Source: Scylla paramamosain (taxonomy: Eukaryota; Arthropoda; Malacostraca; Decapoda; Portunidae). Taken from it: a DNA stretch of 64,000 bases. Where the stretch lies: assembly GCF_035594125.1 (NCBI RefSeq), contig NC_087185.1, positions 15,059,164 through 15,123,163 of the forward strand. The letters run 5' to 3'. The notes under the pieces were generated by a model, which saw only the letters and a list, made by a program, of their open reading frames with translations, did not search any database and had not been told where the DNA came from. This document shows, one piece after another, positions 52,601 through 64,000 of this stretch (position 1 is its first letter; each line of letters begins with the position of its first letter). The translations under genes and the position numbers were made by a program.

Positions 52601-53063
52601 CGGGTAACACTTCCTCACCTCGAGCCGTGTTATTGCATTAGCAGCAATCCTTCCTCACTGCCTCAAGCCTCTCCTCGGTTTATTGTTCTCGTATCTCACA
52701 TTTTCCCCCTGACGTCTTGGTGACAGGTACGGGTCTCCATTTGTTCCCACTGAAGGTCGTAATGTTACCTGAGACACTTGCTTTCGTCTGCTATCTGAAG
52801 GTGTGATGAAACTTTCCGACGTTTATTGTGTTCAGGGACTGGAGAGACTGGGGCAGTGGTGGGTGGGGGGGAGGCTTCCACTGTGCTGTTCTATTGGGTA
52901 ACATTGAACAGTGGGTGGGTGGGGAGGAGACTTCCACTGTGGTGTTCTATTGGATACACTGGATATTTCATTGGTGACCTTTGTGTAAAACTGATATTGA
53001 AGAAAGAGGTACAAAAGACAGTCGTGAAATCCACTTTTTTAATTTTCTTTTTATTTATTTTTT

Positions 53064-53068
<5 letters not shown>
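52600..53068. other. Unique sequence with a 74-bp imperfect duplication
   Basis: GGAGGCTTCCACTGTGCTGT near 52869 recurs as GGAGACTTCCACTGTGGTGT near 52926, each followed by TCTATTGG. No gene was recognised. Confidence 0.5.
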
Positions 53069-53145
<77 letters not shown>

Positions 53146-53157
53146 TGTGTGTGTGTA
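53069..53157. repeat. (GA)n then (GT)n
   Basis: GA with one AAG interruption (53069-53143) joined to short GT. Confidence 0.98.
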
Positions 53158-53263
53158 AGTATAAAGCAATACATGTATGCATAATAGGAATATTGGCTTA
53201 ATATGTTTATACACTATATTCGTTTTCCTTTTTTTTCAGTGAACGTAAAAGTGCGTGATTTTA

Positions 53264-53265
<2 letters not shown>

Positions 53266-53311
<46 letters not shown>

Positions 53312-53384
53312 TGCGTGTGTATGAGAAATATTTTATAACAAGGAAAAACTGTAACTTTGAAATCTGATTTTTTTTGGGAAAGAG

Positions 53385-53436
<52 letters not shown>

Positions 53437-53511
53437 TAGTAAATACAACCACAAACTAAAACAGCTATTTCTCAATTAATCAATGAATAACCATAATGTA
53501 CACACACTACG

Positions 53512-53576
<65 letters not shown>
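53266..53576. repeat. (GT)n and two (CA)n arrays
   Basis: GT (53266-53323), CA (53388-53434) and CA (53513-53576). GT then CA ~65 bp apart can pair as an inverted repeat. Confidence 0.98.
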
Positions 53577-53579
<3 letters not shown>

Positions 53580-53729
53580 GTCTCGCCCACGGCTTACTAG
53601 GCCTAACCCAACACAACGCCTCCCACACCTTAATACAAACACCACCGCGCGTGTCATTCAGGCGCCACACAGTTTCTGATAACAAGGCGTCAACCTGCAC
53701 TTAGTAATAGGTGATACAGGAGAAGGGCC

Positions 53730-53732
<3 letters not shown>

Positions 53733-53817
<85 letters not shown>

Positions 53818-53840
53818 CCGATACACATACACATAAATCG

Positions 53841-53882
<42 letters not shown>

Positions 53883-54037
53883 CACAGACCGATGGGGGAA
53901 AGGACGAACATACAGTCACTTAAATTTACATAAGTAGACGTGAACAGACAAACAGACTGACACGCGGACATAAAAACAGACAGACAAATAGATAGAGAAA
54001 CAGACAATCAAATAGACAGACAGGCCGACTTATTGTC

Positions 54038-54076
<39 letters not shown>
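53733..54076. repeat. (GA)n, (CA)n and (GA)n
   Basis: GA (53733-53814), CA (53844-53881), ACAGA-type repeats (53945-54025), then GA (54038-54076). Confidence 0.97.
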
Positions 54077-54314
54077 CCTAAAAAGTAATGGTGTAGAAGG
54101 GAAGGGAGCAGGAGAAAGGGAGAGAGGAGCTCCTAATGCCATCATCAGCATTCGCGTTTGTTGATCTTGTTGGGATGGACGAGGGAGGGAGCGGCGGTCT
54201 CTGGTGAGGTTGGAAGGACCCCTCAGCCTAGCAAACAAAGTAGAAGACTAGGACTACTCCAGACTCCCCATTAAACATCCTATTCCTGGAACGACGTGGG
54301 TTGGACGCCTGGTG

Positions 54315-54800
54315 TATTTGTTAGGTTAGGTTAGGTTCTGATAGTTTAGATTCTGTTAGGTTAGGTTAGGTTGTAATAGGTTAAGTGGTGATGAGGTGTG
54401 TTAGTTTAGGTCTTGTTAGGTTAGGTTAGGATGTGTTAGTTTAGGTTGTGCTAGGTTAGGTTGTGTTACGTTAAGTTGTGTTAAGTTAGGTTAGGTTAAG
54501 TGGTGATGAGGTGAGTTGAGGTGAGGTTAGGTTAGATAAGGTATGGTTAGGTTAGGAAAGATAAAGTGTAGTTTAGGTGATGTGAGGTTAGGTTTGGTTA
54601 GGTTAAATTAGGTTATACTGGAAGAGATGTGAGGCTAGGTTAAGTGAGTTGAGGTGAGGTAAGGTGGAGCGAAGCTAGGTCAGGTGAGATGAGGTAAGGT
54701 GAGGTGAGATGTGTGAGGTGAGGTTAGATCAGGTGAGGTAATTTGAAGTGAGATGTGTGGTTAGGTGAAGTTACTCATATGTTAGATGACGTGTGGTGAG
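54315..54800 (+). repeat. Interstitial TTAGG array grading into GGTGA repeats
   Basis: Exact GTTAGGTTAGGTTAGG runs (54320-54470) become mixed with GTGTTA, then from about 54510 change to GAGGTGAGGT and GATGAGGTAAGGTGAG. The order looks like progressive variant spread from a telomere-like core. Flanks are unique, so it is interstitial. Confidence 0.88.
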
Positions 54801-54982
54801 GCTAGATTACATTAAGATAGGTCTTGTAATTTTTTCCCCAGTCCAGCTGCTGTATCCTCTCGCTCGCTTGTAATTGAATAACTTAGCATAACACAAGTGC
54901 AGCGTATAATGAAAATGAAAATCCAGATGAGTTTTCCTTTTTTCCCTCGTGTTCCGTGATGCTTTTTGCGGCGGAAAGAGAT

Positions 54983-54983
<1 letters not shown>

Positions 54984-55020
<37 letters not shown>
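54984..55020. repeat. (GA)n microsatellite
   Basis: A short GA array of ~37 bp. Confidence 0.96.
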
Positions 55021-55021
<1 letters not shown>

Positions 55022-55269
55022 AGCCTGGATATCACATTATGATTAAATGCTTTACTTTTTTTTTCCGCACACGCCCAAAAAATTTCACGTAGCGACAGGT
55101 AAATTGTTGCAGGCATGACACTTGGACAGAAATATGCGCTGCTCTTGTTTGTGTTGCTTGTTCCCTCTCCGTGTTTGGGTTTTCATTTTCCTTTCTGTAT
55201 ATTTCAGGTGAGTGGTCAAGGTGATCCCCCCGTGCGTCTCTCCATCACACTAACAACATACAGGTAAAG

Positions 55270-56345
<1,076 letters not shown>

Positions 56346-56985
56346 TTTCATGGTATAGATACATTTTTTTTTTTCATTTTCATTCTTTTGACATGTCACT
56401 GATAAACTTCGGTTCCATAAAATTTGTTTTCGTTTGTAAGGGAAGGGAATTTTAATCTGTAACATTAATTTTCCTTATCTGGACACGAATATGAAAAGAA
56501 ATTGTGAAATACAAATTGAGTTTCTGTTTTCCATCCTCTTGTTCTCTCCCGTCTTCTGTTTCCTTTACTCCATGCCCTCTTTCTCCTTCCCTTTACTTTC
56601 TTCATCTTCCTTGTCGTTCTCATCATTTCCTTTCCCGCGTTTTTTTTCTTATTCCAAAACCAGAACAAAGAAAAAAAACGGAAAAAATAAAATAAAAATA
56701 TGACGATCCTCTAAATTATTTTCATTAAACCGGGAGGGAAAAACCGGGAGGGAAAAACAGCAACACAAAACCACACCAGGAACACTGTTATATTTAAGCA
56801 CATTTTTGCGTGCACGTGGAATTTTTTTTTCCCTCTCTTTTCATAATTTCATCAGTTTCTACTCCTCCATCATCCTCGCGGCCCGGACGAAAATAGGATA
56901 GGGAAAGAGGAGAGAAAAGTGAAGAAGATGAAGGAGATGAATGAGGAAATTTGATGCTACGTATACAGGGACATTTATTCATTTT
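56346..56985. other. Unique AT-rich spacer
   Basis: Includes a 14-bp tandem (ACCGGGAGGGAAAA twice at about 56730-56757). No gene was recognised. Confidence 0.4.
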
Positions 56986-56989
56986 TTCT

Positions 56990-57820
56990 TTTTTTTTTTT
57001 TCGTCTTTAGGGTAAATAGTGTAAACAAGGAAGAAAATAGGATATGTTAAAGATATGCTTTCGTTTTCCTTGTCTTCCGTCATTGTGTTATTATTTTTTT
57101 TTTTACCAGTTTTACTTTTTTTTAATATTGAGGGATAAAAACTTCAGGTAAAGAAAGATAATGGAAAAAAAAAAGGAAGATGTAGTTTGTAAGAGATTTG
57201 CCTTGATTTTCTTTTGTCTTTCGTTATTCTTTTTTTTTTTTCATCTGGGTTAAAACAGGCAAGTAAACCAGGAAATATAGAAAAAATAAGATGATGTACT
57301 ATATTAGAGATTTGCTTGGTTTTGTCTTTCGTTATTGTATTAATATTGAAATGCTTACTTTTTTCTCTGTATTTTCTTTTTTTTCTTTGTTTTCTTTAAT
57401 CTTTAGCGTTAAACATCTTTAGGATAAGGAAAGAAAATAGTGAAGGGAAAAAGAAAAATTATATATCATGTTAGAGATATCTTTTAACTTTTCCTTGTCT
57501 TTCGTCATTGTATTATTATTGTATTTTTATCTTTGTTTTATTTCGTCTTTACGTAAAAACTGCAGATAAGAAAATAAAATAGAAAATGAAGATATGTTTG
57601 ATGAGCCTCAGTTTTCTCTTTCGTTATTGTATTTTTTTTTCGCTTTTTTTTCATCTTTATGGTAAAATCTTCAAGGTAAGGGAAGAAAAAGTAGAAGGAA
57701 AAAAATATGTTAGAGATACGCTTTAGTTTCCTCTGTCTTTCATTATTGTATTGTTACTGTCATTCTTTACTTTCATATTTGTTTACTTTCATCCTTAGAG
57801 TAAAACTACTGGCTTACCTT
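56990..57820. repeat. Degenerate ~125-bp tandem repeat
   Basis: About six units carry GTTAGAGATATGCTT, TTCCTTGTCTTTCGTCATTG, TATTATTATT and AAAACTTCAGGTAAGGAAAG. Landmarks near 57038, 57185, 57302, 57471, 57595 and 57709. Related pieces reappear at 58485-58700. Confidence 0.8.
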
Positions 57821-57825
57821 ACAAT

Positions 57826-58420
57826 ACCACTGTGCCATATCCTACAGGACCTCCAACTTCCCGTCCTCGAGCTTTAATGAACTGCCCGCGTGTCATTTAT
57901 CTTGGCACCAGCTTCACTTCTCTCTGCTTTTCCCATTAGGGGTCGACACAGCGGATCATCCTTCTCCAAAAGTCTAAGTCTTCTGCACCTTCCTATGTCA
58001 GACCCACTACTTGCATGTCTTCTTTCACTGCATCCATAAATCTCTTTAGTCTTCCTCTCTTCCTAACGGTCCTTGTCTTATTGTATGCTAAACCCTTATA
58101 TCTTAACCCTACCATTGCTCTTAACCATTAAACAGTCTTTTCTCCCTATACATCAATCTCCTCTTTGGTGTTCCTCTCTTCCTCCTGCCGGCTGGGTCCA
58201 CTTCCAGCATCCTCCTTCTCACATATGCTTCATCCCTTCTTCTGACATGCCTCAACCATCTCAGTCTTGCCTTTCTTGTCTTGTCTCCAAAGTTAGTACG
58301 TGTGTTGTCCCTCTGATGTGTTCGTTCTTTTCTCTCGTCTCGTCACTCTAAGAGCACACCGCAGCATCTTCAATACCACAGCTTCCATCTCCGCTTCTTG
58401 GTGCCAGCTTCACTAATCCA
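57826..58420 (-). mobile_element. Truncated RTE-like LINE (C-terminal region)
   Basis: Minus-strand translation in shifting frames gives VLKMLRCALRVTRRER and NEHIRGTTHV, then RDEAYVRRRMLEV and RRKRGTPKRRL, then KRFMDAVKEDMQVVGLT and DAEDLDFWRRMIRCVDP. This order (MLRW-GVTR, NE-IRG, GHV-RR, RKRGRPKRR-MD-VKED, DAEDR-WRR) is the C-terminal signature of RTE-type reverse transcriptases. Stops and frameshifts make it a relic. Between the KRGTPKRRL and KRFMDAVKED segments lie ~100 extra bases, and both edges carry the GGAAGAGAGGAA motif, so a partial internal duplication or recombination is likely. Confidence 0.75.
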
Positions 58421-59597
58421 TCAATGTATGTTACTCTTGGTCTTTCTCTCCCTCTGCTAATAGGGAGATTATTTTTGGGATAAGCTTAAGTTTTGTTTAT
58501 CGCCATTGCATTGTCTCATTGCTGGCAGAAATTATGGTAAGGAAAGACAATACAAAAATGGATAAGATTAATGAGGTGATGTTCTCTGTTACGGATATGC
58601 TTGAAATTTTCTTAAGTTTCACGTTATTTTTGTCTGTTTTATTTGCTTGCTTCATTTGGGGCAAAAATGAATAATGGTGAAGAAAGGCTCTCGGAAAAAT
58701 GGATGTGATTAATGAAGAAACAAGGAAGAAAGTTATGTGGGTATTTTTTTGCATTATTCATTGTTTTATTTATTATTGTTTTTTTTATGATCTATTTATT
58801 TATTTATTTTATTTATTTATTTATTTTTTTTTAGATAAATTGCCTTTCAGTAAATATTTAGGAGAGAAAAAGAAAAATATCACGGAGGCAATAGGAAAAC
58901 AAAGGAGGTGAATGGTACAATATATGAGAAATAACATACGCGGGAACATTTTTTTTAATTCACTTGCTTCAGGAGAGAAAAAGAAAAAAAGATCAAGGAG
59001 AATAAATGGAGAAATATATGATGGGAAACAAATAGACGTTTTATTTATCATTTTCATCATTTTATTTATTTTTATTAACACCTTAGGGAAAAAAATAGAT
59101 AAAAGAAGAAAACGAAGGAGACTTTCTCTTTTTCGGATTTATATTCTCTAGAGAGCGAATTAAAAAAAAAAAAAAAAACACTGCATTATGACAACTTTAT
59201 TATGACCACCGTAAATAGAAAAAAGAAAAGCAAACCCAAAATAACAACAAACCAAAGGAAGAGAAGAATAATGATTGAGAAAATACATAATAATCAGTAC
59301 ATGGATACAATCAATTCTTTTTCTTTCTTTTTTTTTCATTTCGTGGTTTCATCATCGGAGCGGACAGCAATATATGGCGTTGTCTCGGCGGTTAACCCAA
59401 GCTTTACCAGATCAGCTTGATAAAGGTTTATCGTCAAATGGGACAGGAATTGTTTACCCAGTGTTCACAGGGAGATTGGGGGGGGTGGGGGAGGGAGAGT
59501 TATAGGTGGGAGTTGTTCTTTGTTCATTTTCTTTTCATTTTCTATTTTATTGACTGCAAACACTTGTCGGTAATAATAACTATCTGCATTTATATGT
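58421..59597. other. AT-rich spacer with ATTT repeats
   Basis: Contains diverged pieces of the ~125-bp repeat (58485-58700 and, weakly, 58850-59150), ATTT runs (58790-58835) and unique sequence at 59330-59510. No gene was recognised. Confidence 0.45.
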
Positions 59598-60255
59598 AAG
59601 AAGATAAGAACATTAGAAATAAGGGAAGCTGCAAGAAGCGACCAGGCTTACACGTGGCAGTCCCTGTATGAAATATACCTGCCTATTTCCACCTATCCTC
59701 CTCATCCATAAACCTGTCTAATCTTCTCTTAAAGCTTCCTAATGTCTTAACACTAACAACATGATTACTGAGTCGGTTCCGCTCATCTACCTCTCTATTA
59801 GAGAACCAATTTCTCCCTATCTCTTTCTTAAACCTAAATTTTTAAAGTTGAACGTTATTACGTGTTCTATCCTGGTTGCTTCTCCTAAGAATTTTGCTTA
59901 CATCCCCCTTGTTGTAACCCTTATACCACTTAAAGACTTCTATCAGGTTCCCTCTTAACCTACGTCTCTCTAGAGAATGTAAATTTAACAGCTTCATTCT
60001 CGCCTCGTAAGGAATACTCCTCATCCCCTGTATCCTTTTAGTCATTCTCCTCTGTACTGATCCTAATAGACCTATATCTTTCCTGTAATGTGGGGACCAG
60101 AACTGCACAGCGTAGTCTAGATGAGGTCTGACCAGCGCCAAATATAACTTTAACCTGACACTCATCCATTTAGGATCATTTTTCTGTGATCTTATTGCTC
60201 TATACGGGATGTTTGTTAACGATGTAATCATGAATCTTTTTAGTGATTTCACACT
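59598..60255 (-). mobile_element. 5'-truncated CR1/L2-like LINE, 3' end (longest copy)
   Basis: Same family as 796-1185, opposite strand, extending ~280 bp further 5'. It keeps the 3' UTR (GGGACTGCCACGTGTAAGCC on the minus strand) and the terminal TTCTTATCTTCTT-type tail. The 5' break lies near 60255, beside T-rich satellite. Confidence 0.87.
59683..60252 (-). pseudogene. LINE reverse-transcriptase C-terminal fragment
   Basis: An open stretch of 136 residues includes KLYLALVRPHLDYAVQFWSP, GSVQRRMTKRI and SLERRRLRGNLIEVFKWYKG, the thumb and C-terminal part of CR1/L2-type pol. Two small indels around 59845-59860 interrupt the frame; downstream homology continues to the family stop codon at 59683-59685. 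The fragment is 5'-truncated and lacks the catalytic FADD region. Confidence 0.85.
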
Positions 60256-61099
<844 letters not shown>

Positions 61100-61100
<1 letters not shown>

Positions 61101-63565
61101 TTTTTTTTTTTGTCATATTTATCATTATTAACTGAGATTTTTTATTTATTATTTTTGTCATTTTTTCTGCCTTTTCTGCATTTTCTTTATCAATATTTTT
61201 TGGGGGGGGGATTTTTGTCATTATTTTCTATCTTTTATACTTTTTTGTCACTTTTCTGGTTTTTATTTTTTTTACTATTTTTTTTTTTATTTTATATTTT
61301 TTTGTGATTTTTCATTATTTTAATCTTTGTAGTTGCTTTATGTTTTTGTTACTATTCTGCTTAGCTTTTCTATTTTTTTGTAATTATTTTCAATTTTATT
61401 CTTTTATCTATTTTCTGGCTCTTTTTACTTTTATTATTTTTTTATAATTATTTCCTGCCTTTTTTTAAGATTTTTCATTATTTTGATCTTTTGTAATTGT
61501 TTAATGTTTTTGTTACTCTTCTGCTTATCTTTTCTCCTTCTTTGTGATCATTTAATATTTTTTACATTTCTCATTTTTTGTTATTTATTTTTGTCACGAT
61601 TCTCTTCCTTTTTTTTACTTTTTTGTCATTATTTTATTTTTACTCTGTCATTATTTTCTGCCTTTTTACTTCATAGTCATTTTCTTCTAGGATTTTACTT
61701 TTTGTTATTATTATTATTTTTTTTCATTATTTTCTGGGTTTTTTGTCATTATTCTATTTTTTATTTATAATTATTTTCTAGGTTTTCGCTATTCAAATAT
61801 ATTTTTTTAACTTATTTTTTGTCATTTTTTTTTCTTGCTTATTTTACTTTTTGACATTATTTGAGCTTTTTTGCCGTTATTTTTTTCGTTTTTGTCATTT
61901 TTTTTTATTTTTATCATTTTTTTTTTTTTTTTTACGTTTTCTTTATGCTTTTTCATTAACTGAATTTTTTTATATATTATTTTTATTTTATTCTAAGTTT
62001 TTTAGTTTTTTTTATCAATATATTTTTCTTTTCTTTTTGTCATTATTTTCTATTTTCTATTTTCTTTCTCACTATTTTCTTGATTTTTCATTTTTTTTAT
62101 TTTATCATAATTTTCTATTTTTTTCTTTACTTTTTTGTGATTTCCATTATCTTATTTTTTGTAGCTGTATTTTTTTCACTATTTTGCTTATCTTCTCTTT
62201 TTTTGTAATTATTATTATTTTTCTTTTTTTTCTATTTTTCACTAATTTCTGGCTATTTATTTTTTATTATTTTTTTATAATTACTTTCTTCCTTTTTTTA
62301 CTTTTATTTTATTTTCATTATTATAATATTATGTAATTGTTTTATGTTTTTTTGTTACTCCTTTGCGTATCTTTCCTGTTTATTGTAATTATTTTATATA
62401 TTTTTTTTTCATTTTTATCTTTATTTAGTGTACTTTTTGTGATTATTTTGTGGATATTTTACATTTCTTGTCATTATATCTTCCTTTTTTTACTCTTTTG
62501 TCACTATTTCCTTCATTTGTTTTATTTTTGTCATTCTTTTATTTATTTTTTATTATTATTTTTTTGCCATTATTTTCTGCCTTTTTACTATTTAATAATT
62601 TTCTTTAGGGTTTTTAGTTTTTGTATTTTTTTCATTTTTTTTATTATTTTCTAGCTTTTTCACTTTTTGTCGTTGTTTTTATTTTTATTTGTCCTTATTT
62701 TCTTTTTTTTTTACTTTTCGGCATTATTTAGTTTTTTTTTACTTTTTTGTCATTTTGTTTTTTGTTATGATTATTTTCTGGGTTTTCACTTTTTTGTTAT
62801 GTTTAATTCACGTTTTATAATTTTGGGGGGTTTATTTTAATTTTTGGCCTTTATTTTCATTTTTTGTCATTATTTTTACCTTTTTCTAATTATTTTACTT
62901 TTTAGTTTATTTAGTTTTTTTCATTATTGATTTTTTTTTACTTTCTGTCATTATGTTTGGCTCTTTTATTTTCATTATTTTTATATATTTTTTTTTTACT
63001 TTTATCATTCCTCTCTGTTTTTATTCATTTATTATCATTGGTTTTGTTTTTTGTCATCATTTTCTGGCTTTTTTGTCAGTTTTGTAGCTCTTTTTACCTT
63101 TTATCATTATTTTCTGACTTTTTATTTTTGTATCCTTATTTTCTGGGTGTTTGACTTTGTTGTCTTTATTTCTTTCCTTTTTTTTCACTATTTTATGGCT
63201 TTTACCTTTTGTAATTTTCTGGATTTCTTTAGTATTTCTCTATTCTTTATTTATTTGTTTTATTATTTTTTGTTATTTTCTGGATTTTTACTTATTTTCC
63301 TTTTTCTCATTATTTTTTTTTACCTTTTTGTATTATTTTGTTTTTTTTTATTTTTGTCACCATTTTGGACTTGAATTTTTTTCTTATTTGCCCAAATTTT
63401 CAGCTTTTTTATTTTTTCTTAATGTTTAATTCATTTCTTTACTTTTTCTTTTTTTGCCATTTTTTGTTTAATTTTTCTCACTTTTTTTTTTTGTTTTGTG
63501 ATTATTTTTTTTTATTTTTTCCATTATTACATTTTTTTTTACATTTTTTTTTCTTTTTGTCATTA
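61100..63565. repeat. T-rich short-unit satellite
   Basis: About 2.4 kb of imperfect TTTTTTGTCATTATTTTCTG plus GTTTTTACTT units (roughly 25-35 bp), extremely T-rich on the plus strand. Phe-rich frames of up to 161 residues here are artefacts. Confidence 0.88.
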
Positions 63566-64000
63566 TTTTATGGCTTCCTCTCACAATGTTGTTCCTCCGT
63601 GGAGAGTCACTTGATTACCTCGTTAAAAGATATTATTTTTGTAATTTTCCTGTTATTTCTTCATTTTTTTTTTTTGTCATTGCTTTCTGTTTTCCTTTCG
63701 CAGTCTTCTTTCTCAGTGGACTAATAATCAATTCACAGACTTCTTACGTTACGGTATTTTTTTTTATTATTATTTTTCATTACTTCTTGTTTCCTTAGTG
63801 GAGAGTCACTTAATTATTTGTTTCCACGTTAACATTTTTTTTTTCTAATTTTTCCTTGTTTTTATTTGTCATTGTTCTCTTGCTTCTTATTTTTATCATA
63901 ATTTTTTGTGATTTTTATTATTCTAATCTTTGTAGATACTTTATGTTTTTGTCACTATTTTGCTTATCTTTTCTCTTTTTTGTAATTATTTTTGATATTT
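63566..64000. repeat. Composite satellite resumes
   Basis: Both unit types of 60256-61100 return (GTTGTTCCTCCGTGGAGAGT near 63590; TCAGTGGACTAATAATCAAT near 63713; TTAGTGGAGAGTCACTTAAT near 63796), then T-rich units continue to the window edge, where the array is cut off. Confidence 0.82.

Noticed and set aside
61110..63798. Series of Phe/Leu-rich frames resembling membrane proteins
   Set aside because: They come from a T-rich satellite; hydrophobicity is a by-product of TTT codons.

Overview
The window is eukaryotic, non-coding-type DNA and most probably comes from a decapod crustacean, perhaps a crab. The reasons are the very high density of long (CT)n, (CA)n and (AT)n arrays (about sixty of 40 bp or more), degenerate TTAGG arrays (TTAGG is the arthropod telomere motif), and relics of CR1/L2-type and RTE-type LINEs. 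Nothing resembles a bacterial gene layout. The species call is inference.

Most long open frames are translated simple repeats (Arg-Glu, Ser-Leu, Thr-His, Val-Cys or Phe/Leu runs) and are not genes. Only one frame looks like a true protein gene. It lies at 39209-38280 on the minus strand and encodes 309 residues. Its first ~180 residues carry a His/Asp/Gln/Cys arrangement spaced like the adenovirus-type (clan CE) cysteine protease found in Polinton/Maverick elements and related DNA viruses. Its C-terminal third is a Ser/Pro-rich run derived from a local purine-rich repeat. No capsid, polymerase or integrase partner is visible beside it, so it looks like an isolated captured gene or a relic.

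Mobile-element relics: three 3' ends of one CR1/L2-like LINE family (796-1185 plus; about 15728-15862 plus; 59598-60255 minus); a minus-strand RTE-like fragment (57826-58420) with an internal partial duplication; a 679-bp element with ~85-90 bp terminal inverted repeats and TA target duplications (4999-5677); a 218-bp near-perfect palindrome between two AT arrays (26076-26293); and two dispersed repeat families of unknown class.

Layout: 0-9 kb holds CT/GT arrays, a TTAGG block, LINE 3' end 1, a ~135-bp satellite and the TA-flanked element. 9-27 kb holds a run of unrelated local tandem repeats (about 11, 78, 26, 82, 145, 37 and 35 bp periods), triplet-repeat blocks and GC-richer unique islands. 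27-36 kb is microsatellite-rich. 36.8-38.2 kb is a 24/48-bp minisatellite that changes strand near 36980, directly beside the protease gene. 39-51 kb holds the longest compound dinucleotide arrays and pyrimidine minisatellites. 51-57 kb is T-rich sequence plus a second TTAGG block. 57-64 kb holds the RTE relic, LINE 3' end 3 and a T-rich composite satellite that runs to the window end. Most of the sequence between microsatellites is itself degenerate tandem repeat, and unique stretches are a minority. I saw no rRNA or tRNA gene and no convincing multi-exon host gene, so the window is probably intergenic or deep intronic.
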